Below are positions 40,728-50,880 of a stretch of 64,000 bases of DNA, piece by piece. Positions within the stretch are counted from its first letter, which is position 1. Each line of letters starts with the position of its first letter. Both the position numbers and the translations under genes were made by a program. The notes beneath the pieces are model-generated. The model did not search any database. It was not told the DNA's origin and saw nothing but the letters and a program-made list of their open reading frames with translations. The stretch spans positions 2,920,001 to 2,984,000 of the forward strand of contig JAMXDE010000006.1 in the NCBI GenBank assembly GCA_026770025.1, in the 5' to 3' direction. This DNA is from Craspedostauros australis (taxonomy: Eukaryota > Bacillariophyta > Bacillariophyceae > Mastogloiales > Achnanthaceae).

Positions 40728-41671
40728 GTGATCTTTGGTCAGTTCCTGATGAACATCTCTCTGAAAGTCAGAAATGGCAACCACCCTTTTGCGCAGTCAC
40801 AGTTTGGAGAGAGCTTCGCATCCACATTCGGTGTGAATCCACACTTGTGCCTTCGCATCTGGGAGCACTGCAACTTTGCTGCTCTGTTCAAGCCCAAGCA
40901 TCTGTTGTGGATACTGTACTATTTGCATCACTATCCCACTGTGCACATGGCTTGTTTTTTCCTTGGAGTGGCAGATTGGATGCTGAAGAGATACATATGG
41001 CAAGTCATCAAGCAGATTGCTTCGAAGCTCTACACTGTGGTAAGTTCACATGAAGTCTGCCTGAGTCTACTTTGCTGTGACAATGTGCAATTGCTCGATT
41101 CCAAATGAGCACACTCACACTCATTGTGCATATTCCTTTTCAGGTTGTGTGGGAGCACTGTAACCTTGGCCAAGTTGACCTCTCATGCAAGGTTACGGTG
41201 GATGGCACAGATTTCCAGATCGCAGGGCCAACCTCATTCAACAAGAAGTGGTACTCCCACAAATTCTGTGGGCCTGGTTGCAATATGAAGTTGGGATCTC
41301 CATCCAACGTGGCGGCATTGTTTGGATCAATGGGTCCTTCCCTTGTGGGTCTCATCTATACCTCAAGATCTTTCAAATAGGTCTCAAGAATTACTTTGAC
41401 GATGGCAAGATGATCAAGGATGATCAAGGATGATCGCGGCGATGAATGCATCAGAACATCTGGCAACTTCGTCTCCATGGCAGAGAAGAGGGCCAAGGGC
41501 ATCGCAAGAGCACGACACAAGACCATTATTGGCAGGTTCAAGAACTGGAAGATCCTTGAGAAGAGCTTCCTCCATGATTGCAACCTACACAAGTATATGC
41601 TCAAGGCCATTGCCACAATCACCCAGATTCAGATCGATGCAGGCAATCAGTCATTCCATGTCACATACTGA
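40728..41671 (+). pseudogene. Harbinger-type DDE transposase of E3 (frameshifted)
   Basis: Exon 1 (to 41039) encodes FGVNPHLCLRIWEHCNF...KPKHLLWILYYLHHYPT...DWMLKRYIWQVIKQIAS. A 104-nt GT-AG intron (41040-41143) is followed by CKVTVDGTDFQI (first catalytic Asp) and KKWYSHKF. Near 41279 a one-base loss moves the frame to YEVGISIQRGGIVWINGSFP, and a tandem 10-bp duplication (tgatcaagga at 41411-41430) moves it again to DECIRTSGNFVSMAEKRAKG. Compared with remembered diatom DDE_Tnp_4 proteins, the second Asp (usually ...PD in PCGxWPD) is Tyr, and the late Glu (RHET) is Lys (RHKT). It is therefore inactive by several independent lesions. Confidence 0.7.
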
Positions 41672-43950
41672 GACATCATTCACCATTCACCTGCTCATAG
41701 CAATGGCAAAGATGGGCTCGATCTGTTCCATCAGTAGCACAGTATCAGCTGAGAGCAACCAAGTTCACATGGTATCACACCTTGTCTCTATTCTATTCAG
41801 ATGTGCTCTAATAGGAGCCACTGCAAGTGCAAGTAGTATGCTCCACATCGCGGTATTCATTTCATTGTTCGCTCCAAACATCTTGATAGCGCGATTGATC
41901 ACATGGAGGTTGTGTGAGCCAACTCATCGAGTCGGTCGATACCGGACATGCTGCATTCATGGTTTCTGTTCCATGCAATATTGCAGGCGACATGGTATGC
42001 AATTGCAATACTCCACACGAAGCTTGATGAGCGACGACGAGCCATTGCATACAACACTGTCACGGCAGTGAATACACTAGGTATTCAGTTGTGCGGACCA
42101 TGATCCTCTTGAGCACAGATCACAATGACGGACTTCTTGGACGAACAAGAGTAGAACGAAGAGACAATGATGGCAGAGTAAACAGTACATGCAAACCGTG
42201 CCAAGCTCGTCTTCACCATCAGTACATGATGATGTACTACTCCTCACCAAGTTTGTATCATACGCATGTCTCGCAACCAACACCATTCGATAACAAACCG
42301 CACTGTCAGGCAAAACACCAACCGCAACTTGTCAGGATCGTATCTGGCGATAAAATGCCACGCCAAGCAGGCTTGCGTTGTTCGTTGTGTTGGGTGCCTC
42401 TTGCGTGGATTCCAGGCGTCGTGGTGCAGAGACGAGAAGCAGGGGGCCACGTTTGGTGGTCGATGTGATGTGCTGTGATGCTCGAGAGGTGCCGATCGCA
42501 ATTCAACCCGCACAGGCGTTGCTGTTGGTTCATTCCTCTGTGCGGCTTTTGGCGGGAAGTTGCTCCGCCACGAAAATCGAACGCTGGGTTGACACGTCTG
42601 GCAGGAAACACAGCGTGCACGAATCAGAACCACGCAAATCTCGCATCCAGCACTGTCACGCGCACACGAATGTGTGCACACAGCACCATGTGAACAGAGC
42701 GCGAGGCGGGACTGCAATGGCCAGCATCAAACAGTTGAATTCGTTCCATCAAACGGAAACCATTGTCACAACGACAAGCCCTGCCGTCCGATACGACAAA
42801 TCAAAATACAGTGACGACATCGCAAAATAAATTGACGACATCGCAAAACAAATTGACGACAGACAAGAATCGCACTGGGCCTTCCTCCCATTTCTGTTTG
42901 AAACGGTGTTTGGCGAGTTGTGTTTTGTTTTGTCGTTATTTGGGGAACAAAACCTCTCTGAGGGAAGATCCTACGAACAGTTCCTACTGGAGTTCTACCG
43001 AGAACCGGCTTGCGTTCACGTTTCGTTGATAATACGACACGACTTGAAGGTTTGCTTTGTCGGACAAAAAACGCGTCCTGTCGGACGATTTTGGCACGAC
43101 GACGTCACAAGAATTCGAGTTGTCGTCACCGATAACACGTGATCACATCAACATGATTTGTGTCCGTTCCGCAAACCGAAAAACTGAACAACAAGCGGGG
43201 ATGTGCACTTCTCACAAACAAAACTCAATCACGAAATGAGCACAACAGCGCCACAAAACAAGCGTCCTCCTCCTCGAACTGCAAATGGCGAGAGATGAAT
43301 AGTGCGATGATGTTCCACGATGAGCCTGTTTGAATACTTGAGTGCTCTAGATCATAGTGTTACAAACCTTGCTGTTAGTTGTAGTACAAACAAGTCGTAG
43401 CGATTCGTCGTTCGTGGCTTTGGGTGACTTTGCCTTCTCTGCACATCAGAGGTGCGCTCGCTCGATAGAACTTGTGAATGTGCTGACCCTGACTTGCAAG
43501 CATAACACTCTTGGATTGCTCGTTTCAATCCATCTATTTTCCTCCCAACTCATGCTGTTGTTGTAGAATCGATGCGGATCGTCATGTGTGCACAAATCAT
43601 GCACGATGCCACAAAATCGAAATGACGATGGCTGCTGGTCAGCAACAGGCAACCACGCAACGTACACAATCAAAGGCTTCAGCAAAACACCTCCACACTT
43701 CCATCCCTCCATCGAAGGACTCAACCATTTCTGGGAAATGCACACCGATTGGCAAGCTAAGTACATGAAGCAGAACCTCCAACGCAACTCCAGAAGCTGT
43801 CACAAGCCTTGCAGAAGTTCCTGCAAACTGGCAAAGGTATGCATTGACTGAGAGCATCTGATGGTGGTTTGATGTTGGCTTTGTGTTGCTCACCACAACC
43901 ACTCATATCCTCTTTGTGCTTTCAGGGTTTGGACTCAAGTTTCGTGCCAA

Positions 43951-45755
43951 GTGTGGCTGAGCATGCCTGAAAATTACAGCGATTTGCCGAAAGAACGTCA
44001 AGACACTCTCTGGTACCACCCATCAGGCCACAACAACAGCGATGACATGAATGACGAGGATTTTGAACCCAACAACAAAGATGAGGACAATGCCAGCTGT
44101 GACGATGAGGAGAAGCTTTCTAATTCACCAACAGTTGTAAGTGCACCACACTCCAACAGAGCCAGCGGTACCAACGACATCAGCAACAGCACTGGCAATA
44201 GCTTCTCATTTGCTGGCTCCAAATCGGACGGAGCTTCCATGGATCAACTGTCACCCAACTTCATTGACGACAATCTCAGCCTTGCCACTTCACCATTCAT
44301 CATGCCTCATTGTACCACAGTGCCCAAAACCACGAAGTTCACACCAAACACCACACCAAAGAGCACAACGCCTATCCGCAACAACAACAACAACATTGAA
44401 GAAGCAATGCGCAGCCTCAACATCAACCATGTGAAAGGAAACGAGGAAATCGTGACAACTTCGAGCGCCAACATGGTCAAGCAAGGATCGTTTCAAGAGA
44501 ATGCGCTGGATCCAGTGTTGGGAGGCATTCTGATCTGCAACCATCATGGAGTCCACATCTTCTTTGTGCTCGAGCCTCCTGTCAACCCAGAATCTATTTG
44601 CTCCTCCAGCAAGGATGATAGGTGGAGCATTAAACTGGCATACAAGCTGCCAGTGATTTATTGCTCTGCAAGCAGCATTTATGGGCCATTCACGGATTGT
44701 CCTCAATTTCCGTTGGCCTTTGTCAGGGACAAGAAGCACTTTGCTCAATAGCACAGTTGCAAGCCGATGAGAACAGTGAACTTGCAGTCATGCGCAGGGT
44801 AAGTGTTGACTTCCAGATAGACAACAACTTCTGGCATGCTGTGATGAAGATGCCGATGCCTGCACAGTACCACATCATCTACAACAGTCTTGGGTCATTC
44901 ACCATTGCGGCATTCTGTTTTGAGCGGCAGCAGAAGGCGGCGATTCCACTTGGTCACACCATCTCACGTACTAACGAGGGGATGGAGCCAAACAACACAT
45001 TTGGTGGAGCACCATTCGGAACTCCACAACGCAGCCACAACTGGTTTGCGCCCAGCGTCTTCTCTCCATCACCAGGAGCCCCAGCATTCTCAGGACACCA
45101 TGGTGTCGCTGCCAACAGGCATGGATTCGCTGCTGCTGGGTTTGGCACACAGCCATTTGCAACCCCAACTCAGCCACATCAACAAGGGTTTGGTTGAGGA
45201 CAGCAAGGAGCAGCAAGCCATTTTGGCAACATGCCAGGAGCTGCAAACTTTGCACTGTGCTCTATTGGGCGCCACAAGAACGAGGAGGAGGGAGCATGCA
45301 GCCAAGCGGCAGAGGCTCATGCACAACAGGAGGAAGCCCGTCGTCGCCAGCCAGAGCAGGAAGCCCAAGCGCTCATTGAGCAGGCAAATGCTCGCACCAA
45401 ATTGGCGCAACAGAGAGCTTCATCCGAGGCAGAAGCGCAGGTCTGTGCTGCGCAAGCTCACAATGCTCGTCTCGTGGAGAAAATGAGAGCACTTGAGGAG
45501 GAGAAGGCCAAGTATGCTCGCATGGTGGAGCAGCAGCGCGCAGCAGCAACCAACATTGACAACACCACCTTCTCGATCTCGGACATGCCACAAGCCCCCA
45601 CTGCAGGGTTTGTCCATCGTCGCGAGAATGACAATGTGGTGAGCCAAAACGATTCCGTACACCAACGAATGGATGGCGTTCCAATCTCTGTCACAACAGG
45701 AGGTCATTCAGCTGCTGTCTCTGAGGATGGACTTGCATCAACAGTGCATACATGA
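43951..45755 (+). pseudogene. Accessory gene of E3: low-complexity and coiled-coil protein, broken
   Basis: A frame from 43951 (MWLSMPENYSDLPKERQDTL) is acidic then Ser/Thr/Asn-rich to a stop at 44751. Shifting frame near 44745 continues into QLQADENSELAVMRRVSVDF, a Phe/Gly/Pro-rich stretch (FGTQPFATPTQPHQQGFG), an in-frame TGA at 45195-45197, and then in the same frame a Glu/Ala/Gln coiled coil (KMRALEEEKAKYARMVEQQR) to 45755. A GT-AG intron may precede it (about 43836-43926). No family is recognised; it is not an obvious Myb-like Harbinger ORF. The two lesions suggest decay. It may once have been an element-borne DNA-binding or partner protein. Confidence 0.45.
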
Positions 45756-45849
45756 GCCCCAACCAATTTCATGTTACAAGAGGATGCTCGCTCAACAACA
45801 CATCAGGCAGTGAAAAGCGCACAATGGGCAACAAATGAGCACCAACCAA

Positions 45850-45875
45850 AACACACACACACACACACACACACA
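45850..45875 (+). repeat. (CA)n microsatellite inside E3
   Basis: About 13 CA units, next to the right end of the element. Confidence 0.9.
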
Positions 45876-46099
45876 TCAACAACAACACCCACAAACAAAC
45901 AGAACCAAGTCAGTGCGCTACTAGAATAAGCCAACACCGATAGTAGCAACAGGAACGAACACAACAAACCTGACTTGCCACAGTCGCCATCCGACCACCA
46001 AAGGGATTGCCGTTGTCGATTTACTCGACTGTAACGAAACGTTGATAATTCGTGACCTAAATACAAAACGTTTTATTTTGTAACTTTTACGATGACTCC

Positions 46100-46871
46100 C
46101 TGCTGTTGTGACCAAGGAAAATGTGTTTATTTAACGTCTAAATAACGTCTGTATCACTTCGCCGACGCGTCTCTCATTTTTCCACAACCAACCAAAAAAG
46201 CACGACACACAAAACAAACGAGGGCGCAACATCACTCCATGAATCTGCGTTGTTCTTCGTCCTTGTCGCGACTGCATTGTTGTTCACCTCTTTCGCCGAC
46301 TTCGGTTGCTATGTGTTGATGTGCCTCCTCTGTGTCGCTGGATGGTGAATGTGTTGTGCTCAAGTTCATTGGAGTCATACCAGGTCGGACTCCATTCCTT
46401 TTCTCTATCCCCATCGTCAGCTTCGGTCTCAACATTGCAGTCTTTCGGATGTAGTACCATCAAAGTTGAAACAAAACAGATTCATGGTACCCAAATCTGA
46501 CTCATCGCATCTTTTCAACATCGTCGCCATTTCCACCACCACTGATCTCATCCATCATCTATCATCTATCATCCACCATTCGTCGCAACCATCAAAAGGA
46601 GTATCGAACCCATCAAAGAGCAACCATTCATGTCTTCTTTCATTTTTGGAATCTGCCCTCTTCCGTTTTGTGACGTTTGCGAACACTGACGTTTTGTTCG
46701 AAAACAACGCCCTCAACACCACCAACACCAACATCATCCTCTTTTCTTCATCTTCATCTTCACCTCCTCTACCAACCAATTACTCACAATCCAACAACCA
46801 CGCACAACAACGACAGCAACAGTCAACTAACCAATACAGATACAAATACAGATACAAATACAGATACCACC
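46100..46871. promoter_or_regulatory. Upstream region of the plastid-targeted protein; 12-bp repeat
   Basis: 770 bp between the right end of E3 and the start codon. An A/C-rich leader ends in three near copies of cagatacaaata (46838-46868), directly before the ATG. It probably holds the promoter and leader of the downstream gene. Confidence 0.45.
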
Positions 46872-47357
46872 ATGTTCGTCAGCCGCGCCCTCATCGTTGC
46901 CACCATCCTGGCCTCCGCCCAGGCCTTCACCGTCGCACCAGCCACCCGCGTCGCCACCCCACTCTTCATGTCCGAGGAGGTCGCCACCGAGGAGGCACCA
47001 GCCAAGGAGGCCGCTCCAGCACCAACCTCCACCACCGGCATCTCCATCCCGGCCGTGCGCAAGTCCATCAAGCAGCTCACCAAGGACAACTTCTCCGCCA
47101 CCCTCACCGAGCTCGAGCCATACTTCCTCAACGATGCCGGCGCCAGCTTCTACGCCAAGTCCCTGCGACGCATTGAGAACTCCGCCAAGGCCCTCGGTGT
47201 CGACATGCCAGCCGACTACGCCAAGGCCGCCAAGGCCACTGCCAAGCGAAGGGAAAAGCAGGATGCATTCGTGCAGCAGAAGATTCAGGAGGCCGCCGAT
47301 GCCGAGCCAGAGGCCGAGGAGGAGCCAGCCGCCGAGGAGCCAGCCGCCGAAGAGTAA
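46872..47357 (+). CDS. Small plastid-targeted protein with helical core and acidic Ala/Glu/Pro tail
   Basis: 161 residues starting MFVSRALIVATILASAQAFT; the signal peptide followed by AFTVAP is a textbook ASAFAP-type plastid leader of diatoms. An in-frame upstream ATG (46677) only adds low-complexity leader. A Glu/Pro/Ala linker follows, then a compact basic helical domain (SIPAVRKSIKQLTKDNFSAT, ELEPYFLNDAGASFYAKSLR, RIENSAKALGVDMPADYAKA), a Lys/Arg/Glu-rich helix and a tail AEPEAEEEPAAEEPAAEE. Codon use is strongly biased (GCC, ACC, AAG, CCA), unlike its neighbours, suggesting high expression. I do not recognise a named family; it may be a stromal or thylakoid-associated structural protein of stramenopile plastids. 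Confidence 0.85.
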   Translation: MFVSRALIVATILASAQAFTVAPATRVATPLFMSEEVATEEAPAKEAAPAPTSTTGISIPAVRKSIKQLTKDNFSATLTELEPYFLNDAGASFYAKSLRRIENSAKALGVDMPADYAKAAKATAKRREKQDAFVQQKIQEAADAEPEAEEEPAAEEPAAEE

Positions 47358-48006
47358 GCGTCGAGAGACTTTGCAGGTCGCTGCTCTGTTGTCTCTTCCT
47401 TCCTTCATTCCTATCCATCCTTCCTTTCTCAATTCCGCGAGTGCGTCCGCATGGTGCGGCCATCGCATACAAGGAACAGCACGCATTCGCACAAGAACAA
47501 AGCACGCACAGTGCACAATGCAAAAGCACACCACCGCCGAATGCAAGAGCTGCCTGCATCGGCAAACCAATGAACAAATCAACTACATTCGCGGCCATCG
47601 CCGCTGTGTGATGAAATTATCTAACTCTCTAGAAATCAAATCCATTTTTTGATGATGAGCTATCATTCACTGCAGACTTTTGAAGACACCATTGACTGCG
47701 ATCGGCGCAATTGCTGACTTTCTTTGTTGGCATCTGCTGATTTCATCGTGCAATGGGATACGAGTATAGTAAGATCGCAGGAATTATGCACAGCGGAAGG
47801 GTTCTGCCGTTGTCTTTGATCCCTCCCTTGTGACATCTGCCAACTCCTCAAAGCATGAATCGTCAAGTTCACGATGGAGTTTGGCCTTCACAAGTAGAGT
47901 AGCTCGAATGTCATGTCAACGCCAAGACCAATTCCAGCCTTGCACCACAGCACACTCCGCCACAAAATGCCACACAAAACGAGTGTGTCATATCGTGCTC
48001 GTCGTA
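47358..48006. other. Intergenic region between convergent genes
   Basis: 650 bp between two 3' ends. No gene; a GAGTATAG motif occurs near 47762. Probably transcript termination regions. Confidence 0.5.
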
Positions 48007-49954
48007 TCACGCCTTGGCTTCCCCCGCTTCCTTCTTGCGTTGCTTCTCGATCTTCTTCTTGTACTCCTTCATCGTCTTGTCCAGTCGCTGGAAGAATTCG
48101 TTCATTTCTGCTGTGCTCAGCCCGATCGCGCACGCCGCCGTCATGTAGGCATGGGGGAAGTCGTGATGCGAGCTGCCAAATCCGACAAAATCATGCCCAC
48201 CCATCACCTTGTGCTGACCCAGCGGAACGACTCTCGTGCCGCTCACGCATCGCGAAAACAGCATCGCACCCAACGCGGAGACTTGCTTGCTCGCGGATTT
48301 CAGGCGTTCCTTCTCGCCTTCTTTGTGGTCATCGCCATCGCCCGTGGTTGTCTGGGCCGAGGCTGTCGGGTACAGCGTGTCCAACGTGATGCCGTATGAT
48401 ATCGTGTTGGAAGGACAATGTAGGATTCTCTCGCCGTACTTCTCGGCAACCTCGGCAAGGCGTTTGGAAAATATCGGCAGCATCCTTTGTCGATTCTCCA
48501 ACAATCGCTGATATCCGTTGAGGCCCATGGAAAGCAGGGTGATGAAGAGATCGATGATGGGCGTGGAAGAAGCGCGGCCAGCGTACACCTTGCCAACGCT
48601 TGCGATCACGGCCTCGTTCGGTGACGAGATGATGGCTCCGCCTGTGGATATGATACAGCAGGGGGAGGGGAGCATTGGAATACGCCCGCATTATTGTGAG
48701 ATCCACCACCGCCGAACGTGGGGAAAGTACGTGGATATGGCAACAGTGATTTGGGCAGGGGCGATGATGAGAGCAGCACAAAGAGAATATGGGATTTAGA
48801 CCCTCCCGCTCCACTATATCTCCACATCAATATCCAAGCACACAACCAACTTGGCACCAAGTGCAGTCGACGTTCGCTGACTCACCGACCGGCACCAGAA
48901 AATTCTTGTCTGTCGAACAAACGATCGCATCCACCCGACCGATGGTACATGCCCGATTGATGAGCTTGCAAGTCTTCGGACACTGCAACCCGTAGGCATT
49001 GTTGATGACGTGGAACACATCGTGCTTGTCGCAGAGCTTGCCCACGACGTCTACGCGATCGGGGACGCGCGGGGCAAAGCACGATGTCGTGGTGATGACC
49101 GCCAGCACCCGTCCTTCGTACTCCTTCAGCGCTGCCTCCAACGCCACTTCATCCGTCACCACTTCGTCGTTGGCGGTGGCGGCATCTGGAGTTGACCCCG
49201 CCGCCTTGCCAGCAGCCATCTTCGTGGGCACAATGACGCACTGCAAGCCCGCGGATGCGATCGCCTTGAAGCAGCTCTTCTGATCGATGCGACTCCACAG
49301 CACGATGGTGCGCTTGGAGAAGTCCTCCTCCTGGTTGGGAATCAAGGTCCGCAGGCTGCTGAGCACGAGGGACATGCTCATGCCGGTGCAAAGCGGCAGC
49401 ACGATGCCGTGCGCAGCCGCCGTCTGCTTGTTGAGACCGCTGCCACGCCGCATGGCGTCCAAGGCCAGCGCCAGCGTGAGCTTCACCATGAGGCTGGATC
49501 CCACCGCCTTGGGCTGCGGCTCCGCGATGTCTCCCGATCGGCCCATGCCGTGCGAGAGGCCGTAGTGCCGCTGCTGCACGAGCGTCGAGTAGACCCGGCC
49601 TTCCCGCTCTCCCACGCCGCACCAGCGGTTGCTGCCGTCCTCGCCGTCGCCGCTCGCGTCCACCAGCATCTTCGTGTTGGTGTCCAGCGTCGACAGGAAG
49701 AACATGAGCGACTGGATGTCGATGTCGGACCATCCATGATCAGGCAGCCGACGATGCGTCAGCAAGGTCCGCAGCTGCTTCTGAGAGAAGATCCAGTTGG
49801 CCAATCCCACGCTCACGTGCGTTTTGGGCAGAGACAGCGCCTGGAATGCCTCCAGCAGGAACGCGTGCGGGTCTTCCTTCTTTTTAGTGTTGTTGTTGTC
49901 GGTGTTGTTGGTGTTGTTGTTGGTGTTGTTGTTGGTGGTGGAGGTGGAGCTCAT
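48007..49954 (-). CDS. SEPSECS: SEPSECS, O-phosphoseryl-tRNA(Sec):selenium transferase (two exons)
   Basis: 567 residues. Exon 1 is 48886-49954, with a GT-AG intron at 48642-48885 and exon 2 at 48007-48641. SEPSECS uses PLP to convert phosphoseryl-tRNA(Sec) to selenocysteinyl-tRNA(Sec). Seen: LSTLDTNTKMLVDASGDGED, GEREGRVYSTLVQQRHYGLS, HGMGRSGDI, SLMVKLTLALAL, LPLCTGMSMSL, HVINNAYGLQ, RVDAIVCSTDKNFLVPVG with the PLP lysine (Lys350 from this start), and YAGRASSTPIIDLFITLLSMG in exon 2. The start is MSSTSTTNNN; a frame continues 52 codons further up. An Asn-rich N-terminal run replaces the usual start. The splice joins V-G across the junction GTCG|GC, keeping the GG turn after the PLP loop. The cell therefore makes selenoproteins. 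Confidence 0.92.
48642..48885 (-). other. Intron of SEPSECS (244 nt)
   Basis: Donor GTGAGTCAGC at 48885 and acceptor ...TATCCACAG at 48642 on the minus strand. Phase 1, splitting the glycine codon right after the PLP-lysine loop. Both flanking frames match the family. Confidence 0.85.
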
Positions 49955-50880
49955 CCTTGATCTTCCTTTAACATTATCTTTGGCCTTGTCCCTCCTCCCT
50001 TGCTCTTTGCTTCCTTCCTTGGTGTGGACTGATGCAACCTCTCTCTCCTCTTCTTCTCGTTGCGAATGGTGCCAATCACCCACAGAGCTGCAGATCGTGT
50101 GATCGTCCACACGGGATTCGATCAGTCACTGATGTGAAAGATCCGAAATGATGTGTCCTCATTCATCCTTAGTCGGATCTCCTTGGCCATGCTTCGCCTC
50201 GCTTCATGTGGTTGTGGCAGGGGTGGTGGTCGTTGGAGTCTCATCATGAGCTTATGATGTAGAATTGGAACTGTAGTCGTATACTCTAGAGAGAGAGAGA
50301 GAGAGAGAGAGCAATGCTGTTACGTTCTTGCTGTATCATGCCATGTTCGAAGAACTTGCTTTTGGATACTCGGACCGTGATCTACCTCAACAAATGGATC
50401 GTGCGTATCTACGATACCTGAGAGCATGCCACGGGTACTATGCTCCACTCTACTTCTATTGCCTAGAGTATCTTGTTCGTTGCTCGCCAGCTTTTCCTCC
50501 CTCCCTGGATGTACTTGCCAGAGCGACACCAATCCATGCCGTCGGCTTGTCATGCCCAAGACCCTCCCAACCTTGTCTCGTTCCGCAAGCAATGCACGAG
50601 GTGGGTGCACAATGGCATGATTGCTGCGATGGCATACTCTACCTTTGTCGAGATCCTTAACATAGCACGCTGCAATCGTTTATCACATCCAGCATGCCGC
50701 CTGCCCACTTTCGTCAGCCAGCCAGCTGATCGATGGTCTTCGTGTGCTGCAACCGAGCCACAAAGGCAAGCAAGCGCGACAATAGGAGCCACTGTTCGCC
50801 GCGATGGCGTGGGAGGACAAGGATGAATCATGCCACACATGTACATGCATCACTTATCGTGGTACGCTGCCCAAGCTTCT
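49955..50880. other. Spacer upstream of SEPSECS; (GA)n at 50288-50313
   Basis: 930 bp. A GA dinucleotide tract of about 13 units lies at 50288-50313, with GTCGTATACTC just before it. No gene supported. Confidence 0.5.

Larger units (their letters stand above)
39862..46099. mobile_element. 6.2-kb TIR DNA transposon E3 (Harbinger-like)
   Basis: 6238 bp with 24-bp terminal inverted repeats starting GGAGTCATCGTAAAAGTTAC, flanked by CTG on both sides (39859-39861 and 46100-46102), read as a 3-bp target duplication. Inside are a plus-strand transposase of the DDE_Tnp_4/Harbinger type (40728-41671, one intron, two frameshifts) and a second plus-strand region (43951-45755) with a low-complexity, coiled-coil product broken by a frameshift and a TGA. 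A (CA)n tract lies near the right end at 45850-45875. The GG start and 3-bp duplication match E1 and E2, but the TIR sequence is different, so it is another family. Confidence 0.8.

Noticed and set aside
45850-45875. CRISPR-like or telomeric repeat at the CA tract
   Set aside because: A simple dinucleotide microsatellite without spacers.
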